A DNA stretch of 64,000 nt from Parapristionchus giblindavisi (taxonomy: Eukaryota > Nematoda > Chromadorea > Rhabditida > Diplogasteridae). This document shows positions 1 to 11,259 of this stretch, piece after piece. A program made the translations under genes and the position numbers. Numbering within the stretch: position 1 is the stretch's first letter; each line of letters starts with the position of its first letter. The notes under the pieces are model-generated. The model was given only the letters and a program-made list of their open reading frames with translations. It did not search any database and was not told the origin of the DNA. The stretch lies in contig CALSFV010000019.1 of assembly GCA_943737045.1 (NCBI GenBank), positions 620,001 to 684,000 of the forward strand, given 5' to 3'.

Positions 1-16
1 AGCCTTTACTCTGATA
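1..16 (+). repeat. Partial monomer at left window edge
   Basis: The last 16 bases of a monomer precede the first TGATCAAG. It reads AGCCTTTACT at its start, so it belongs to the TAGCCTTT super-family. The array therefore continues to the left of the window. Confidence 0.95.
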
Positions 17-19
17 TGA

Positions 20-33
20 TCAAGATAACTTGA
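20..33 (+). other. Conserved dyad TCAAG-ATAA-CTTGA (example copy)
   Basis: Monomer positions 4-17 form a perfect 5-bp inverted repeat around a 4-base loop. It overlaps the palindrome TGATCA at positions 1-6. It lies in the least variable part of the monomer and recurs in almost all of them. The exceptions I saw are seven monomers reading GATCAATATAAC (38563, 39207, 53319, 54286, 55894, 56861, 57828), which lose one arm pair. A protein-binding or structural role is possible but only inferred. Confidence 0.6.
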
Positions 34-61
34 GAAATATGAAAATGAAAATGAATCCTAT

Positions 62-104
62 CGTGTCATATACCAAATGAAAGAGCGAAAAATTCTGAAT
101 AAGA
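62..104 (+). repeat. Left half-repeat core within the monomer (example)
   Basis: Monomer positions 46-88 (CGTGTCATATACC through GAATAAGA). In consensus form this 43-bp block matches positions 199-241 of the same monomer at 35 of 43 bases without gaps. The spacing is 153 bp. The example is in the first complete monomer, and the same pair exists in essentially every monomer of the array. It indicates that the 321-bp unit arose from an older unit of about 150-170 bp. Confidence 0.8.
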
Positions 105-214
105 TAAACTATTTCAAAGTGGTCAGTACGGCCAATATGTAAATTTATCTTTCAGTACTCTCTGTTTTTGGTACAAAACAGTATGTTACAAGTCAAATTG
201 TCAATGATACTCAG

Positions 215-257
215 CGAGTGATATACTATGTGAAAGAGGAAAACATTCTGAATGAGA
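215..257 (+). repeat. Right half-repeat core within the monomer (example)
   Basis: Monomer positions 199-241 (CGAGTGATATACT through GAATGAGA), the partner of the block at 62-104. A second weaker correspondence follows it: GTACAAAAC at monomer position 155 against GTACAAAAG at 296, spacing 141 bp. Small indels therefore separate the two halves (about 153 and 168 bp). Confidence 0.8.
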
Positions 258-337
258 CACACTTCAGGTCATGTCGATCTGTAATATTTTACTGCTGCTA
301 TAATGATCGAAGTACAAAAGTAGCTTTTACTCTGATA

Positions 338-659
338 TGATCAAGATAACTTGAGAAATATGAAAATGAAAAATGAAACCTATCGTGTCATATACCAAAT
401 GAAAGAGCGAAAAATTCTGAATAAGATAAACTATTTCAAAGTGGTCAGTACGGCCAATATGAAAATTTATCTTTCAGTACTCTCTGTTTTTGGTACAAAA
501 CAGCACGTTACAAGTCAAATTGTCAATGATACTCAGCGAGTGATATACTATGTGAAAGAGGAAAAAATTCTGAATGAGACGCACTTCAGGTCATGTCGAT
601 CTGTAATATTTAACTGCTGTTATAATGATCGAAGTACAAAAGTAGCCTTTACTCTGATA
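338..659 (+). repeat. Variant monomer lacking the internal TAA
   Basis: This 322-bp monomer has ATGAAAATTT where nearly all others have ATGTAAATTT. One T-to-A change removes the TAA stop seen at monomer position 124 elsewhere. A frame from a TTG at 351 then stays open for 103 codons, until the TGA at the monomer junction. It also ends TGCTGTTATAATG instead of TGCTGCTATAATG. I read this as a chance effect of one mutation in a satellite monomer, not as a gene. There is no ATG at the frame start, and the next monomers close the same frame. Confidence 0.85.
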
Positions 660-1623
660 TGATCAAGATAACTTGAGAAATATGAAAATGAAAATGAATC
701 CTATCGTGTCATATACCAAATGAAAGAGCGAAAAATTCTGAATAAGATAAACTATTTCAAAGTGGTCAGTACGGGCAATATGTAAATTTATCTTTCAGTA
801 CTCTCTGTTTTTGGTACAAAACAGTATGTTACAAGTCAAATTGTCAATGATACTCAGCGAGTGATATACTATGTGAAAGAGGAAAAAATTCTGAATGAGA
901 CACACTTCAGGTCATGTCGATCTGTAATATTTTACTGCTGCTATACTGATCGAAGTACAAAAGTAGCTTTTACTCTGATATGATCAAGATAACTTGAGAA
1001 ATATGAAAATGAAAAATGAAACCTATCGTGTCATATACCAAATGAAAGAGCGAAAAATTCTGAATAAGATAAACTATTTCAAAGTGGTCAGTACGGCCAA
1101 TATGTAAATTTATCTTTCAGTACTCTCTGTTTTTGTAACAAAACAATTCGTTACAAGTCAAATTGTCAATGATACTCAGCGAGTGATATACTATGTGAAA
1201 GAGAAAAAAATTCTGAATGATACACACTTCAGGTCATGTCGATCTGTAATATTTTACTGCTGCTATAATGATCGAAGTACAAAAGTAGCTTTTACTCTGA
1301 TATGATCAAGATAACTTGAGAAATATGAAAATGAAAATGAATCCTATCGTGTCATATACCAAATGAAAGAGCGAAAAATTCTGAATAAGATAAACTATTT
1401 CAAAGTGGTCAGTACGGCCCATATGTAAATTTATCTTTCAGTACTCTCTGTTTTTGGTACAAAACAGCACGTTACAAGTGAAATTGTCAATGATACTCAG
1501 CGAGCGATATACTATGTGAAAGAGAAAAAAATTCTGAATGAGACACACTTCAGGTCATGTCGATCTGTAATATTTTACTGCTGCTATAATGATCGAAGTA
1601 CAAAAGTAGCTTTTACTCTGATA

Positions 1624-2908
1624 TGATCAAGATAACTTGAGAAATATGAAAATGAAAATGATTCCTATCGTGTCATATACCAAATAAAAGGGCGAAAAAT
1701 TCTGAATAAGATAAACTATTTCAAAGTGGTCAGTACGGCCAATATGTAAATTTATCTTTCAGTACTCTCTGTTTTTGTAACAAAACAATTCGTTACAAGT
1801 CAAATTGTCAATGATACTCAGCGAGTGATATACTATGTGAAAGAGAAAAAAATTCTGAATGATACACACTTCAGGTCATGTCGATCTGTAATATTTTACT
1901 GCTGCTATAATGATCGAAGTACAAAAGTAGCTTTTACTCTGATATGATCAAGATAACTTGAGAAATATGAAAATGAAAATGAATCCTATCGTGTCATATA
2001 CCAAATGAAAGAGCGAAAAATTCTGAATAAGATAAACTATTTCAAAGTGGTCAGTACGGCCCATATGTAAATTTATCTTTCAGTACTCTCTGTTTTTGGT
2101 ACAAAACAGCACGTTACAAGTGAAATTGTCAATGATACTCAGCGAGCGATATACTATGTGAAAGAGAAAAAAATTCTGAATGAGACACACTACAGGTCAT
2201 GTCGATCTGTAATATTTTACTGCTGCTATAATGATCGAAGTACAAAAGTAGCTTTTACTCTGATATGATCAAGATAACTTGAGAAATATGAAAATGAAAA
2301 ATGAAACCTATCGTGTCATATACCAAATGATAGAGCGAAAAATTCTGAATAAGATAAACTATTTCAAAGTGGTCAGTACGGCCAATATGTAAATTTATCT
2401 TTCAGTACTCTCTGTTTTTGGTACAAAACAGCACGTTACAAGTCAAATTGTCAAAGATACTCAGCGAGTGATATACTATGTGAAAGAGAAAACAATTCTG
2501 AATGATACACACTTCAGGTCATGTCGATCTGTAATATTTTACTGCTGCTATAATGATCGAAGTTCAAAAGTAGCTTTTACTCTGATATGATCAAGATAAC
2601 TTGAGAAATATGAAAATGAAAATGAATCCTATCGTGTTATATACCAAATGAAAGAGCGAAAAATTCTGAATAAGATAAACTATTTCAAAGTGGTCAGTAC
2701 GGCCAATATGTAAATTTATCTTTCAGTACTCTCTGTTTTTGGTACAAAACAGTATGTTACAAGTGAAATTGTCAATGATACTCAGCGAGCGATATACTAT
2801 GTGAAAGAGAAAAAAAATCTGAATGAGACACACTTCAGGTCATGTCGATCTGTAATATTTTACTGCTGCTATAATGATCGAAGTACAAAAGTAGCTTTTA
2901 CTCTGATA
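1624..2908 (+). repeat. Higher-order unit 1 (D-A-B-C, 1285 bp)
   Basis: D at 1624 carries private changes GATTCC and CAAATAAAAGGG that reappear only in the D at 7085. A at 1945 reads CACTACAGG, B at 2266 has GAGAAAACAATT, and C at 2588 has GTGTTAT. Confidence 0.9.
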
Positions 2909-4514
2909 TGATCAAGATAACTTGAGAAATATGAAAATGAAAATGAATCCTATCGTGTCATATACCAAATGAAAGAGCGAAAAATTCTGAATAAGATAAA
3001 CTATTTCAAAGTGGTCAGTACGGCCAATATGTAAATTTATCTTTCAGTACTCTCTGTTTTTGTAACAAAACAATTCGTTACAAGTCAAATTGTCAATGAT
3101 ACTCAGCGAGTGATATACTATGTGAAAGAGAAAAAAATTCTGAATGATACACACTTCAGGTCATGTCGATCTGTAATATTTTACTGCTGCTATAATGATC
3201 GAAGTACAAAAGTAGCTTTTACTCTGATATGATCAAGATAACTTGAGAAATATGAAAATGAAAATGAATCCTATCGTGTCATATACCAAATGAAAGAGCG
3301 AAAAATTCTGAATAAGATAAACTATTTCAAAGTGGTCAGTACGGCCCATATGTAAATTTATCTTTCAGTACTCTCTGTTTTTGGTACAAAACAGCACGTT
3401 ACAAGTGAAATTGTCAATGATACTCAGCGAGCGATATACTATGTGAAAGAGAAAAAAATTCTGAATGAGACACACTACAGGTCATGTCGATCTGTAATAT
3501 TTTACTGCTGCTATAATGATCGAAGTACAAAAGTAGCTTTTACTCTGATATGATCAAGATAACTTGAGAAATATGAAAATGAAAAATGAAACCTATCGTG
3601 TCATATACCAAATGATAGAGCGAAAAATTCTGAATAAGATAAACTATTTCAAAGTGGTCAGTACGGCCAATATGTAAATTTATCTTTCAGTACTCTCTGT
3701 TTTTGGTACAAAACAGCACGTTACAAGTCAAATTGTCAAAGATACTCAGCGAGTGATATACTATGTGAAAGAGAAAACAATTCTGAATGATACACACTTC
3801 AGGTCATGTCGATCTGTAATATTTTACTGCTGCTATAATGATCGAAGTTCAAAAGTAGCTTTTACTCTGATATGATCAAGATAACTTGAGAAATATGAAA
3901 ATGAAAATGAATCCTATCGTGTTATATACCAAATGAAAGAGCGAAAAATTCTGAATAAGATAAACTATTTCAAAGTGGTCAGTACGGCCAATATGTAAAT
4001 TTATCTTTCAGTACTCTCTGTTTTTGGTACAAAACAGTATGTTACAAGTGAAATTGTCAAAGATACTCAGCGAGTGATATACTATGTGAAAGAGAAAACA
4101 ATTCTGAATGATACACACTTCAGGTCATGTCGATCTGTAATAATTTACTGCTGCTATAATGATCGAAGTTCAAAAGTAGCTTTTACTCTGATATGATCAA
4201 GATAACTTGAGAAATATGAAAATGAAAATGAATCCTATCGTGTTATATACCAAATGAAAGAGCGAAAAATTCTGAATAAGATAAACTATTTCAAAGTGGT
4301 CAGTACGGCCAATATGTAAATTTATCTTTCAGTACTCTCTGTTTTTGGTACAAAACAGTATGTTACAAGTGAAATTGTCAATGATACTCAGCGAGCGATA
4401 TACTATGTGAAAGAGAAAAAAAATCTGAATGAGACACACTTCAGGTCATGTCGATCTGTAATATTTTACTGCTGCTATAATGATCGAAGTACAAAAGTAG
4501 CTTTTACTCTGATA
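2909..4514 (+). repeat. Higher-order unit 2 (five monomers, one extra hybrid)
   Basis: D 2909, A 3230, B 3551, C/B hybrid 3873, C 4194. It is 1606 bp because the hybrid is additional to the usual four. This is the outcome expected of an unequal exchange between a C and a B monomer. Confidence 0.9.
3873..4193 (+). repeat. Hybrid monomer, C type then B type
   Basis: The 5' part matches C (GTGTTAT, CAGTATG, GTGAAATT). The 3' part matches B (GTCAAAGAT, GAGTGAT, GAGAAAACAATT, GATACACAC, GAAGTTCAAAAG). The switch lies between 4050, the last C-specific base, and 4061, the first B-specific base. It also has a private TAATAATTTAC. It is best explained as an unequal crossover or conversion product. 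Confidence 0.88.
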
Positions 4515-5799
4515 TGATCAAGATAACTTGAGAAATATGAAAATGAAAATGAATCCTATCGTGTCATATACCAAATGAAAGAGCGAAAAATTCTGAATAA
4601 GATAAACTATTTCAAAGTGGTCAGTACGGCCAATATGTAAATTTATCTTTCAGTACTCTCTGTTTTTGTAACAAAACAATTCGTTACAAGTCAAATTGTC
4701 AATGATACTCAGCGAGTGATATACTATGTGAAAGAGAAAAAAATTCTGAATGATACACACTTCAGGTCATGTCGATCTGTAATATTTTACTGCTGCTATA
4801 ATGATCGAAGTACAAAAGTAGCTTTTACTCTGATATGATCAAGATAACTTGAGAAATATGAAAATGAAAATGAATCCTATCGTGTCATATACCAAATGAA
4901 AGAGCGAAAAATTCTGAATAAGATAAACTATTTCAAAGTGGTCAGTACGGCCCATATGTAAATTTATCTTTCAGTACTCTCTGTTTTTGGTACAAAACAG
5001 CACGTTACAAGTGAAATTGTCAATGATACTCAGCGAGCGATATACTATGTGAAAGAGAAAAAAATTCTGAATGAGACACACTACAGGTCATGTCGATCTG
5101 TAATATTTTACTGCTGCTATAATGATCGAAGTACAAAAGTAGCTTTTACTCTGATATGATCAAGATAACTTGAGAAATATGAAAATGAAAAATGAAACCT
5201 ATCGTGTCATATACCAAATGATAGAGCGAAAAATTCTGAATAAGATAAACTATTTCAAAGTGGTCAGTACGGCCAATATGTAAATTTATCTTTCAGTACT
5301 CTCTGTTTTTGGTACAAAACAGCACGTTACAAGTCAAATTGTCAAAGATACTCAGCGAGTGATATACTATGTGAAAGAGAAAAAAATTCTGAATGATACA
5401 CACTTCAGGTCATGTCGATCTGTAATATTTTACTGCTGCTATAATGATCGAAGTTCAAAAGTAGCTTTTACTCTGATATGATCAAGATAACTTGAGAAAT
5501 ATGAAAATGAAAATGAATCCTATCGTGTTATATACCAAATGAAAGAGCGAAAAATTCTGAATAAGATAAACTATTTCAAAGTGGTCAGTACGGCCAATAT
5601 GTAAATTTATCTTTCAGTACTCTCTGTTTTTGGTACAAAACAGTATGTTACAAGTGAAATTGTCAATGATACTCAGCGAGCGATATACTATGTGAAAGAG
5701 AAAAAAAATCTGAATGAGACACACTTCAGGTCATGTCGATCTGTAATATTTTACTGCTGCTATAATGATCGAAGTACAAAAGTAGCTTTTACTCTGATA
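4515..5799 (+). repeat. Higher-order unit 3 (D-A-B-C, 1285 bp)
   Basis: D 4515, A 4836, B 5157, C 5479. The B monomer reads GAGAAAAAAATT rather than the GAGAAAACAATT of units 1 and 2. This separates the earlier and later units into two subgroups. Confidence 0.9.
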
Positions 5800-7084
5800 T
5801 GATCAAGATAACTTGAGAAATATGAAAATGAAAATGAATCCTATCGTGTCATATACCAAATGAAAGAGCGAAAAATTCTGAATAAGATAAACTATTTCAA
5901 AGTGGTCAGTACGGCCAATATGTAAATTTATCTTTCAGTACTCTCTGTTTTTGGTACAAAACAGTATGTTACAAGTGAAATTGTCAATGATACTCAGCGA
6001 GCGATATACTATGTGAAAGAGAAAAAAAATCTGAATGAGACACACTTCAGGTCATGTCGATCTGTAATATTTTACTGCTGCTATAATGATCGAAGTACAA
6101 AAGTAGCTTTTACTCTGATATGATCAAGATAACTTGAGAAATATGAAAATGAAAATGAATCCTATCGTGTCATATACCAAATGAAAGAGCGAAAAATTCT
6201 GAATAAGATAAACTATTTCAAAGTGGTCAGTACGGCCCATATGTAAATTTATCTTTCAGTACTCTCTGTTTTTGGTACAAAACAGCACGTTACAAGTGAA
6301 ATTGTCAATGATACTCAGCGAGCGATATACTATGTGAAAGAGAAAAAAATTCTGAATGAGACACACTTCAGGTCATGTCGATCTGTAATATTTTACTGCT
6401 GCTATAATGATCGAAGTACAAAAGTAGCTTTTACTCTGATATGATCAAGATAACTTGAGAAATATGAAAATGAAAAATGAAACCTATCGTGTCATATACC
6501 AAATGATAGAGCGAAAAATTCTGAATAAGATAAACTATTTCAAAGTGGTCAGTACGGCCAATATGTAAATTTATCTTTCAGTACTCTCTGTTTTTGGTAC
6601 AAAACAGCACGTTACAAGTCAAATTGTCAAAGATACTCAGCGAGTGATATACTATGTGAAAGAGAAAAAAATTCTGAATGATACACACTTCAGGTCATGT
6701 CGATCTGTAATATTTTACTGCTGCTATAATGATCGAAGTTCAAAAGTAGCTTTTACTCTGATATGATCAAGATAACTTGAGAAATATGAAAATGAAAATG
6801 AATCCTATCGTGTTATATACCAAATGAAAGAGCGAAAAATTCTGAATAAGATAAACTATTTCAAAGTGGTCAGTACGGCCAATATGTAAATTTATCTTTC
6901 AGTACTCTCTGTTTTTGGTACAAAACAGTATGTTACAAGTGAAATTGTCAATGATACTCAGCGAGCGATATACTATGTGAAAGAGAAAAAAAATCTGAAT
7001 GAGACACACTTCAGGTCATGTCGATCTGTAATATTTTACTGCTGCTATAATGATCGAAGTACAAAAGTAGCTTTTACTCTGATA
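5800..7084 (+). repeat. Higher-order unit 4 (C'-A-B-C, 1285 bp)
   Basis: The D slot is filled at 5800 by C', a monomer like C but with GTGTCAT. The A (6121, reading CACTTCAGG), B (6442) and C (6764) follow in order. The unit length is unchanged, so the D slot was replaced without a net gain or loss of a monomer. Confidence 0.88.
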
Positions 7085-8369
7085 TGATCAAGATAACTTG
7101 AGAAATATGAAAATGAAAATGATTCCTATCGTGTCATATACCAAATAAAAGGGCGAAAAATTCTGAATAAGATAAACTATTTCAAAGTGGTCAGTACGGC
7201 CAATATGTAAATTTATCTTTCAGTACTCTCTGTTTTTGTAACAAAACAATTCGTTACAAGTCAAATTGTCAATGATATTCAGCGAGTGATATACTATGTG
7301 AAAGAGAAAAAAATTCTGAATGATACACACTTCAGGTCATGTCGATCTGTAATATTTTACTGCTGCTATAATGATCGAAGTACAAAAGTAGCTTTTACTC
7401 TGATATGATCAAGATAACTTGAGAAATATGAAAATGAAAATGAATCCTATCGTGTCATATACCAAATGAAAGAGCGAAAAATTCTGAATAAGATAAACTA
7501 TTTCAAAGTGGTCAGTACGGCCCATATGTAAATTTATCTTTCAGTACTCTCTGTTTTTGGTACAAAACAGCACGTTACAAGTGAAATTGTCAATGATACT
7601 CAGCGAGCGATATACTATGTGAAAGAGAAAAAAATTCTGAATGAGACACACTACAGGTCATGTCGATCTGTAATATTTTACTGCTGCTATAATGATCGAA
7701 GTACAAAAGTAGCTTTTACTCTGATATGATCAAGATAACTTGAGAAATATGAAAATGAAAAATGAAACCTATCGTGTCATATACCAAATGATAGAGCGAA
7801 AAATTCTGAATAAGATAAACTATTTCAAAGTGGTCAGTACGGCCAATATGTAAATTTATCTTTCAGTACTCTCTGTTTTTGGTACAAAACAGCACGTTAC
7901 AAGTCAAATTGTCAAAGATACTCAGCGAGTGATATACTATGTGAAAGAGAAAAAAATTCTGAATGATACACACTTCAGGTCATGTCGATCTGTAATATTT
8001 TACTGCTGCTATAATGATCGAAGTTCAAAAGTAGCTTTTACTCTGATATGATCAAGATAACTTGAGAAATATGAAAATGAAAATGAATCCTATCGTGTTA
8101 TATACCAAATGAAAGAGCGAAAAATTCTGAATAAGATAAACTATTTCAAAGTGGTCAGTACGGCCAATATGTAAATTTATCTTTCAGTACTCTCTGTTTT
8201 TGGTACAAAACAGTATGTTACAAGTGAAATTGTCAATGATACTCAGCGAGCGATATACTATGTGAAAGAGAAAAAAAATCTGAATGAGACACACTTCAGG
8301 TCATGTCGATCTGTAATATTTTACTGCTGCTATAATGATCGAAGTACAAAAGTAGCTTTTACTCTGATA
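7085..8369 (+). repeat. Higher-order unit 5 (D-A-B-C, 1285 bp)
   Basis: D 7085 shares GATTCC and CAAATAAAAGGG with the D at 1624, 5461 bp away (17 monomers), and adds a private GATATTCAG. A 7406, B 7727 and C 8049 follow. Confidence 0.9.
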
Positions 8370-9011
8370 TGATCAAGATAACTTGAGAAATATGAAAATG
8401 AAAATGAATCCTATCGTGTCATATACCAAATGAAAGAGCGAAAAATTCTGAATAAGATAAACTATTTCAAAGTGGTCAGTACGGCCAATATGTAAATTTA
8501 TCTTTCAGTACTCTCTGTTTTTGGTACAAAACAGTATGTTATAAGTGAAATTGTCAATGATACTCAGCGAGCGATATACTATGTGAAAGAGAAAAAAAAT
8601 CTGAATGAGACACACTTCAGGTCATGTCGATCTGTAATATTTTACTGCTGCTATAATGTTCGAAGTACAAAAGTAGCTTTTACTCTGATATGATCAAGAT
8701 AACTTGAGAAATATGAAAATGAAAATGAATCCTATCGTGTTATATACCAAATGAAAGAGCGAAAAATTCTGAATAAGATAAACTATTTCAAAGTGGTCAG
8801 TACGGCCAATATGTAAATTTATCTTTCAGTACTCTCTGTTTTTGGTACAAAACAGCACGTTACAAGTCAAATTGTCAATGATACTCAGCGAGTGATATAC
8901 TATGTGAAAGAGGAAAAAATTCCGAATGAGACACACTTCAGGTCATGTCGATCTGTAATATTTTACTGCTGCTATAATGATCGAAGTACAAAAGTAGCTT
9001 TTACTCTGATA
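8370..9011 (+). repeat. Transition monomers between zone 1 and zone 2
   Basis: C' at 8370 has private ATGTTATAAG and AATGTTCGAAG. The monomer at 8691 begins like C (GTGTTAT), then has CACG, GTCAAATT, GAGTGAT and GAGGAAAAAATT with a private CCGAATGAG. It looks like a hybrid of a C 5' part and a foreign 3' part. Confidence 0.75.
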
Positions 9012-11259
9012 TGATCAAGATAACTTGAGAAATATGAAAATGAAAAGTGAAACCTATCGTGTCATATACCAAATGAAAGAGCGAAAAATTCTGAATAAGA
9101 TAAACTATTTCAAAGTGGTCAGTACGGCCAATATGTAAATTTATCTTTCAGTGCTCTCTGTTTTTGGCACAAAACAGCACGTTACAAGTCAAATTGTCAA
9201 TGATACTCAGCGAGTGATATACTATGTGAAAGAGAAAAAAATTCTGAATGATACACACTTCAGGTCATCTCGATCTGTAATATTTTACTGCTGCTATAAT
9301 GATCGAAGTACAAAAGTAGCTTTTACTCTGATATGATCAAGATAACTTGAGAAATATGAAAATGAAAATGAATCCTATCGTGTCATATACCAAATGAAAG
9401 AGCGAAAAATTCTGAATAAGATAAACTATTTCAAAGTGGTCAGTACGGGAAATATGTAAATTTATCTTTCAGTACTCTCTGTTTTTGGTACAAAACAGTA
9501 TGTTACAAGTGAAATTGTCAATGATACTCAGCGAGCGATATACTATGTGAAAGAGAAAAAAATTCTGAATGAGACACACTTCAGGTCATGTCGATCTGTA
9601 ATATTTTACTGCTGCTATAATGATCGAAGTACAAAAGTAGCTTTTACTCTGATATGATCAAGATAACTTGAGAAATATGAAAATGAAAATGAATCCTATC
9701 GTGTCATATACCAAATGAAAGAGCGAAAAATTCTGAATAAGATAAACTATTTCAAAGTGGTCAGTACGGGCAATATGTAAATTTATCTTTCAGTACTCTC
9801 TGTTTTTGGTACAAAACAGTATGTTACAAGTGAAATTGTCAATGATACTCAGCGAGCGATATACTATGTGAAAGAGAAAAAAATTCTGAATGAGACACAC
9901 TTCAGGTCATGTCGATCTGTAATATTTTACTGCTGCTATAATGATCGAAGTACAAAAGTAGCTTTTACTCTGATATGATCAAGATAACTTGAGAAATATG
10001 AAAATGAAAATGAATCCTATCGTGTCATATACCAAATGAAAGAGCGAAAAATTCTAAATAAGATAAACTATTTCAAAGTGGTCAGTACGGCCAATATGTA
10101 AATTTATCTTTCAGTACTCTCTGTTTTTGGTACAAAACAGTATGTTACAAGTGAAATTGTCAATGATACTCAGCGAGCGATATACTATGTGAAAGAGAAA
10201 AAAAATCTGAATGAGACACACTTCAGGTCATGTCGATCTGTAATATTTTACTGCTGCTATAATGATCGAAGTACAAAAGTAGCTTTTACTCTGATATGAT
10301 CAAGATAACTTGAGAAATATGAAAATGAAAATGAATCCTATCGTGTCATATACCAAATGAAAGAGCGAAAAATTCTGAATAAGATAAACTATTTCAAAGT
10401 GGTCAGTACGGGCAATATGTAAATTTATCTTTCAGTACTCTCTGTTTTTGGTACAAAACAGTATGTTACAAGTGAAATTGTCAATGATACTCAGCGAGCG
10501 ATATACTATGTGAAAGAGAAAAAAAATCTGAATGATACACACTTCAGGTCATGTCGATCTGTAATATTTTACTGCTGCTATAATGATCGAAGTACAAAAG
10601 TAGCTTTTACTCTGATATGATCAAGATAACTTGAGAAATATGAAAATGAAAATGAATCCTATCGTGTCATATACCAAATGAAAGAGCGAAAAATTCTGAA
10701 TAAGATAAACTATTTCAAAGTGGTCAGTACGGCCAATATGTAAATTTATCTTTCAGTACTCTCTGTTTTTGTTACAAAACAATTCGTTACAAGTCAAATT
10801 GTCAATGATACTCAGCGAGTGATATACTATGTGAAAGAGGAAAAAATTCTGAATGAGACACACTTCAGGTCATGTCGATCTGTAATATTTTACTGCTGCT
10901 ATAATGATCGAAGTACAAAAGTAGCTTTTACTCTGATATGATCAAGATAACTTGAGAAATATGAAAATGAAAATGAATCCTATCGTGTCATATACCAAAT
11001 GAAAGAGCGAAAAATTCTGAATAAGATAAACTATTTCAAAGTGGTCAGTACGGCCAATATGTAAATTTATCTTTCAGTACTCTCTGTTTTTGGTACAAAA
11101 CAGTATGTTACAAGTGAAATTGTCAATGATACTCAGCGAGTGATATACTATGTGAAAGAGGAAAAAATTCTGAATGAGACACACTTCAGGTCATGTCGAT
11201 CTGTAATATTTTACTGCTGCTATAATGATCGAAGTACAAAAGTAGCTTTTACTCTGATA
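9012..11259 (+). repeat. E unit 1, seven monomers
   Basis: E 9012 (private TTGGCACAAAAC and CATCTCGATC), 9334 (private ACGGGAAATA), 9655 (GGGCAAT, GAGAC), G 9976, H 10297, I 10618, J 10939. Length 2248 bp. Confidence 0.85.

Larger units (their letters stand above)
17..1302 (+). repeat. Mixed edge monomers (starts 17, 338, 660, 981)
   Basis: Four monomers of unlike type. The one at 17 has GAGACACAC and TAGCTTTT. The one at 338 has the extra A, GAGACGCAC, ATTTAACTG and TAGCCTTT. The one at 660 has GGGCAAT and a private TATACTGATCG. The one at 981 is a D type (GTAACAAAACAATTCG) with the extra A. No higher-order period is visible here. The mixture of the two super-families resembles the right window edge (62968-64000). 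Confidence 0.85.
1303..9011 (+). repeat. Zone 1: four-monomer higher-order repeat D-A-B-C
   Basis: Starts and types: 1303 A, 1624 D, 1945 A, 2266 B, 2588 C, 2909 D, 3230 A, 3551 B, 3873 C/B hybrid, 4194 C, 4515 D, 4836 A, 5157 B, 5479 C, 5800 C', 6121 A, 6442 B, 6764 C, 7085 D, 7406 A, 7727 B, 8049 C, 8370 C', 8691 transitional. The unit is 1285 bp (321+321+322+321). Diagnostic bases are GGCCCATATG in A, ATGATAGAG with GAAGTTCAAAAG in B, GTGTTAT in C, and GTAACAAAACAATTCG in D. Same-type monomers in successive units are nearly identical, while different types differ at many sites. This is the definition of a higher-order repeat. Confidence 0.92.

Noticed and set aside
351..662. 103-codon open frame
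   Set aside because: It starts at TTG, and is open only because one stop was mutated in one monomer. It ends exactly at the monomer-junction TGA. It is not a gene.
9151..9336. 61-codon open frames repeated ten times (9151, 11399, 14289, 15576, 17180, 18464, 20069, 21032, 22637, 24883)
   Set aside because: They exist only because E monomers read GTGCTC where others read GTACTC, giving a GTG that counts as a start under bacterial rules. The same stop-free stretch without that start is present in most monomers. There is no ATG start or other gene signal, and the surrounding DNA is plainly satellite.
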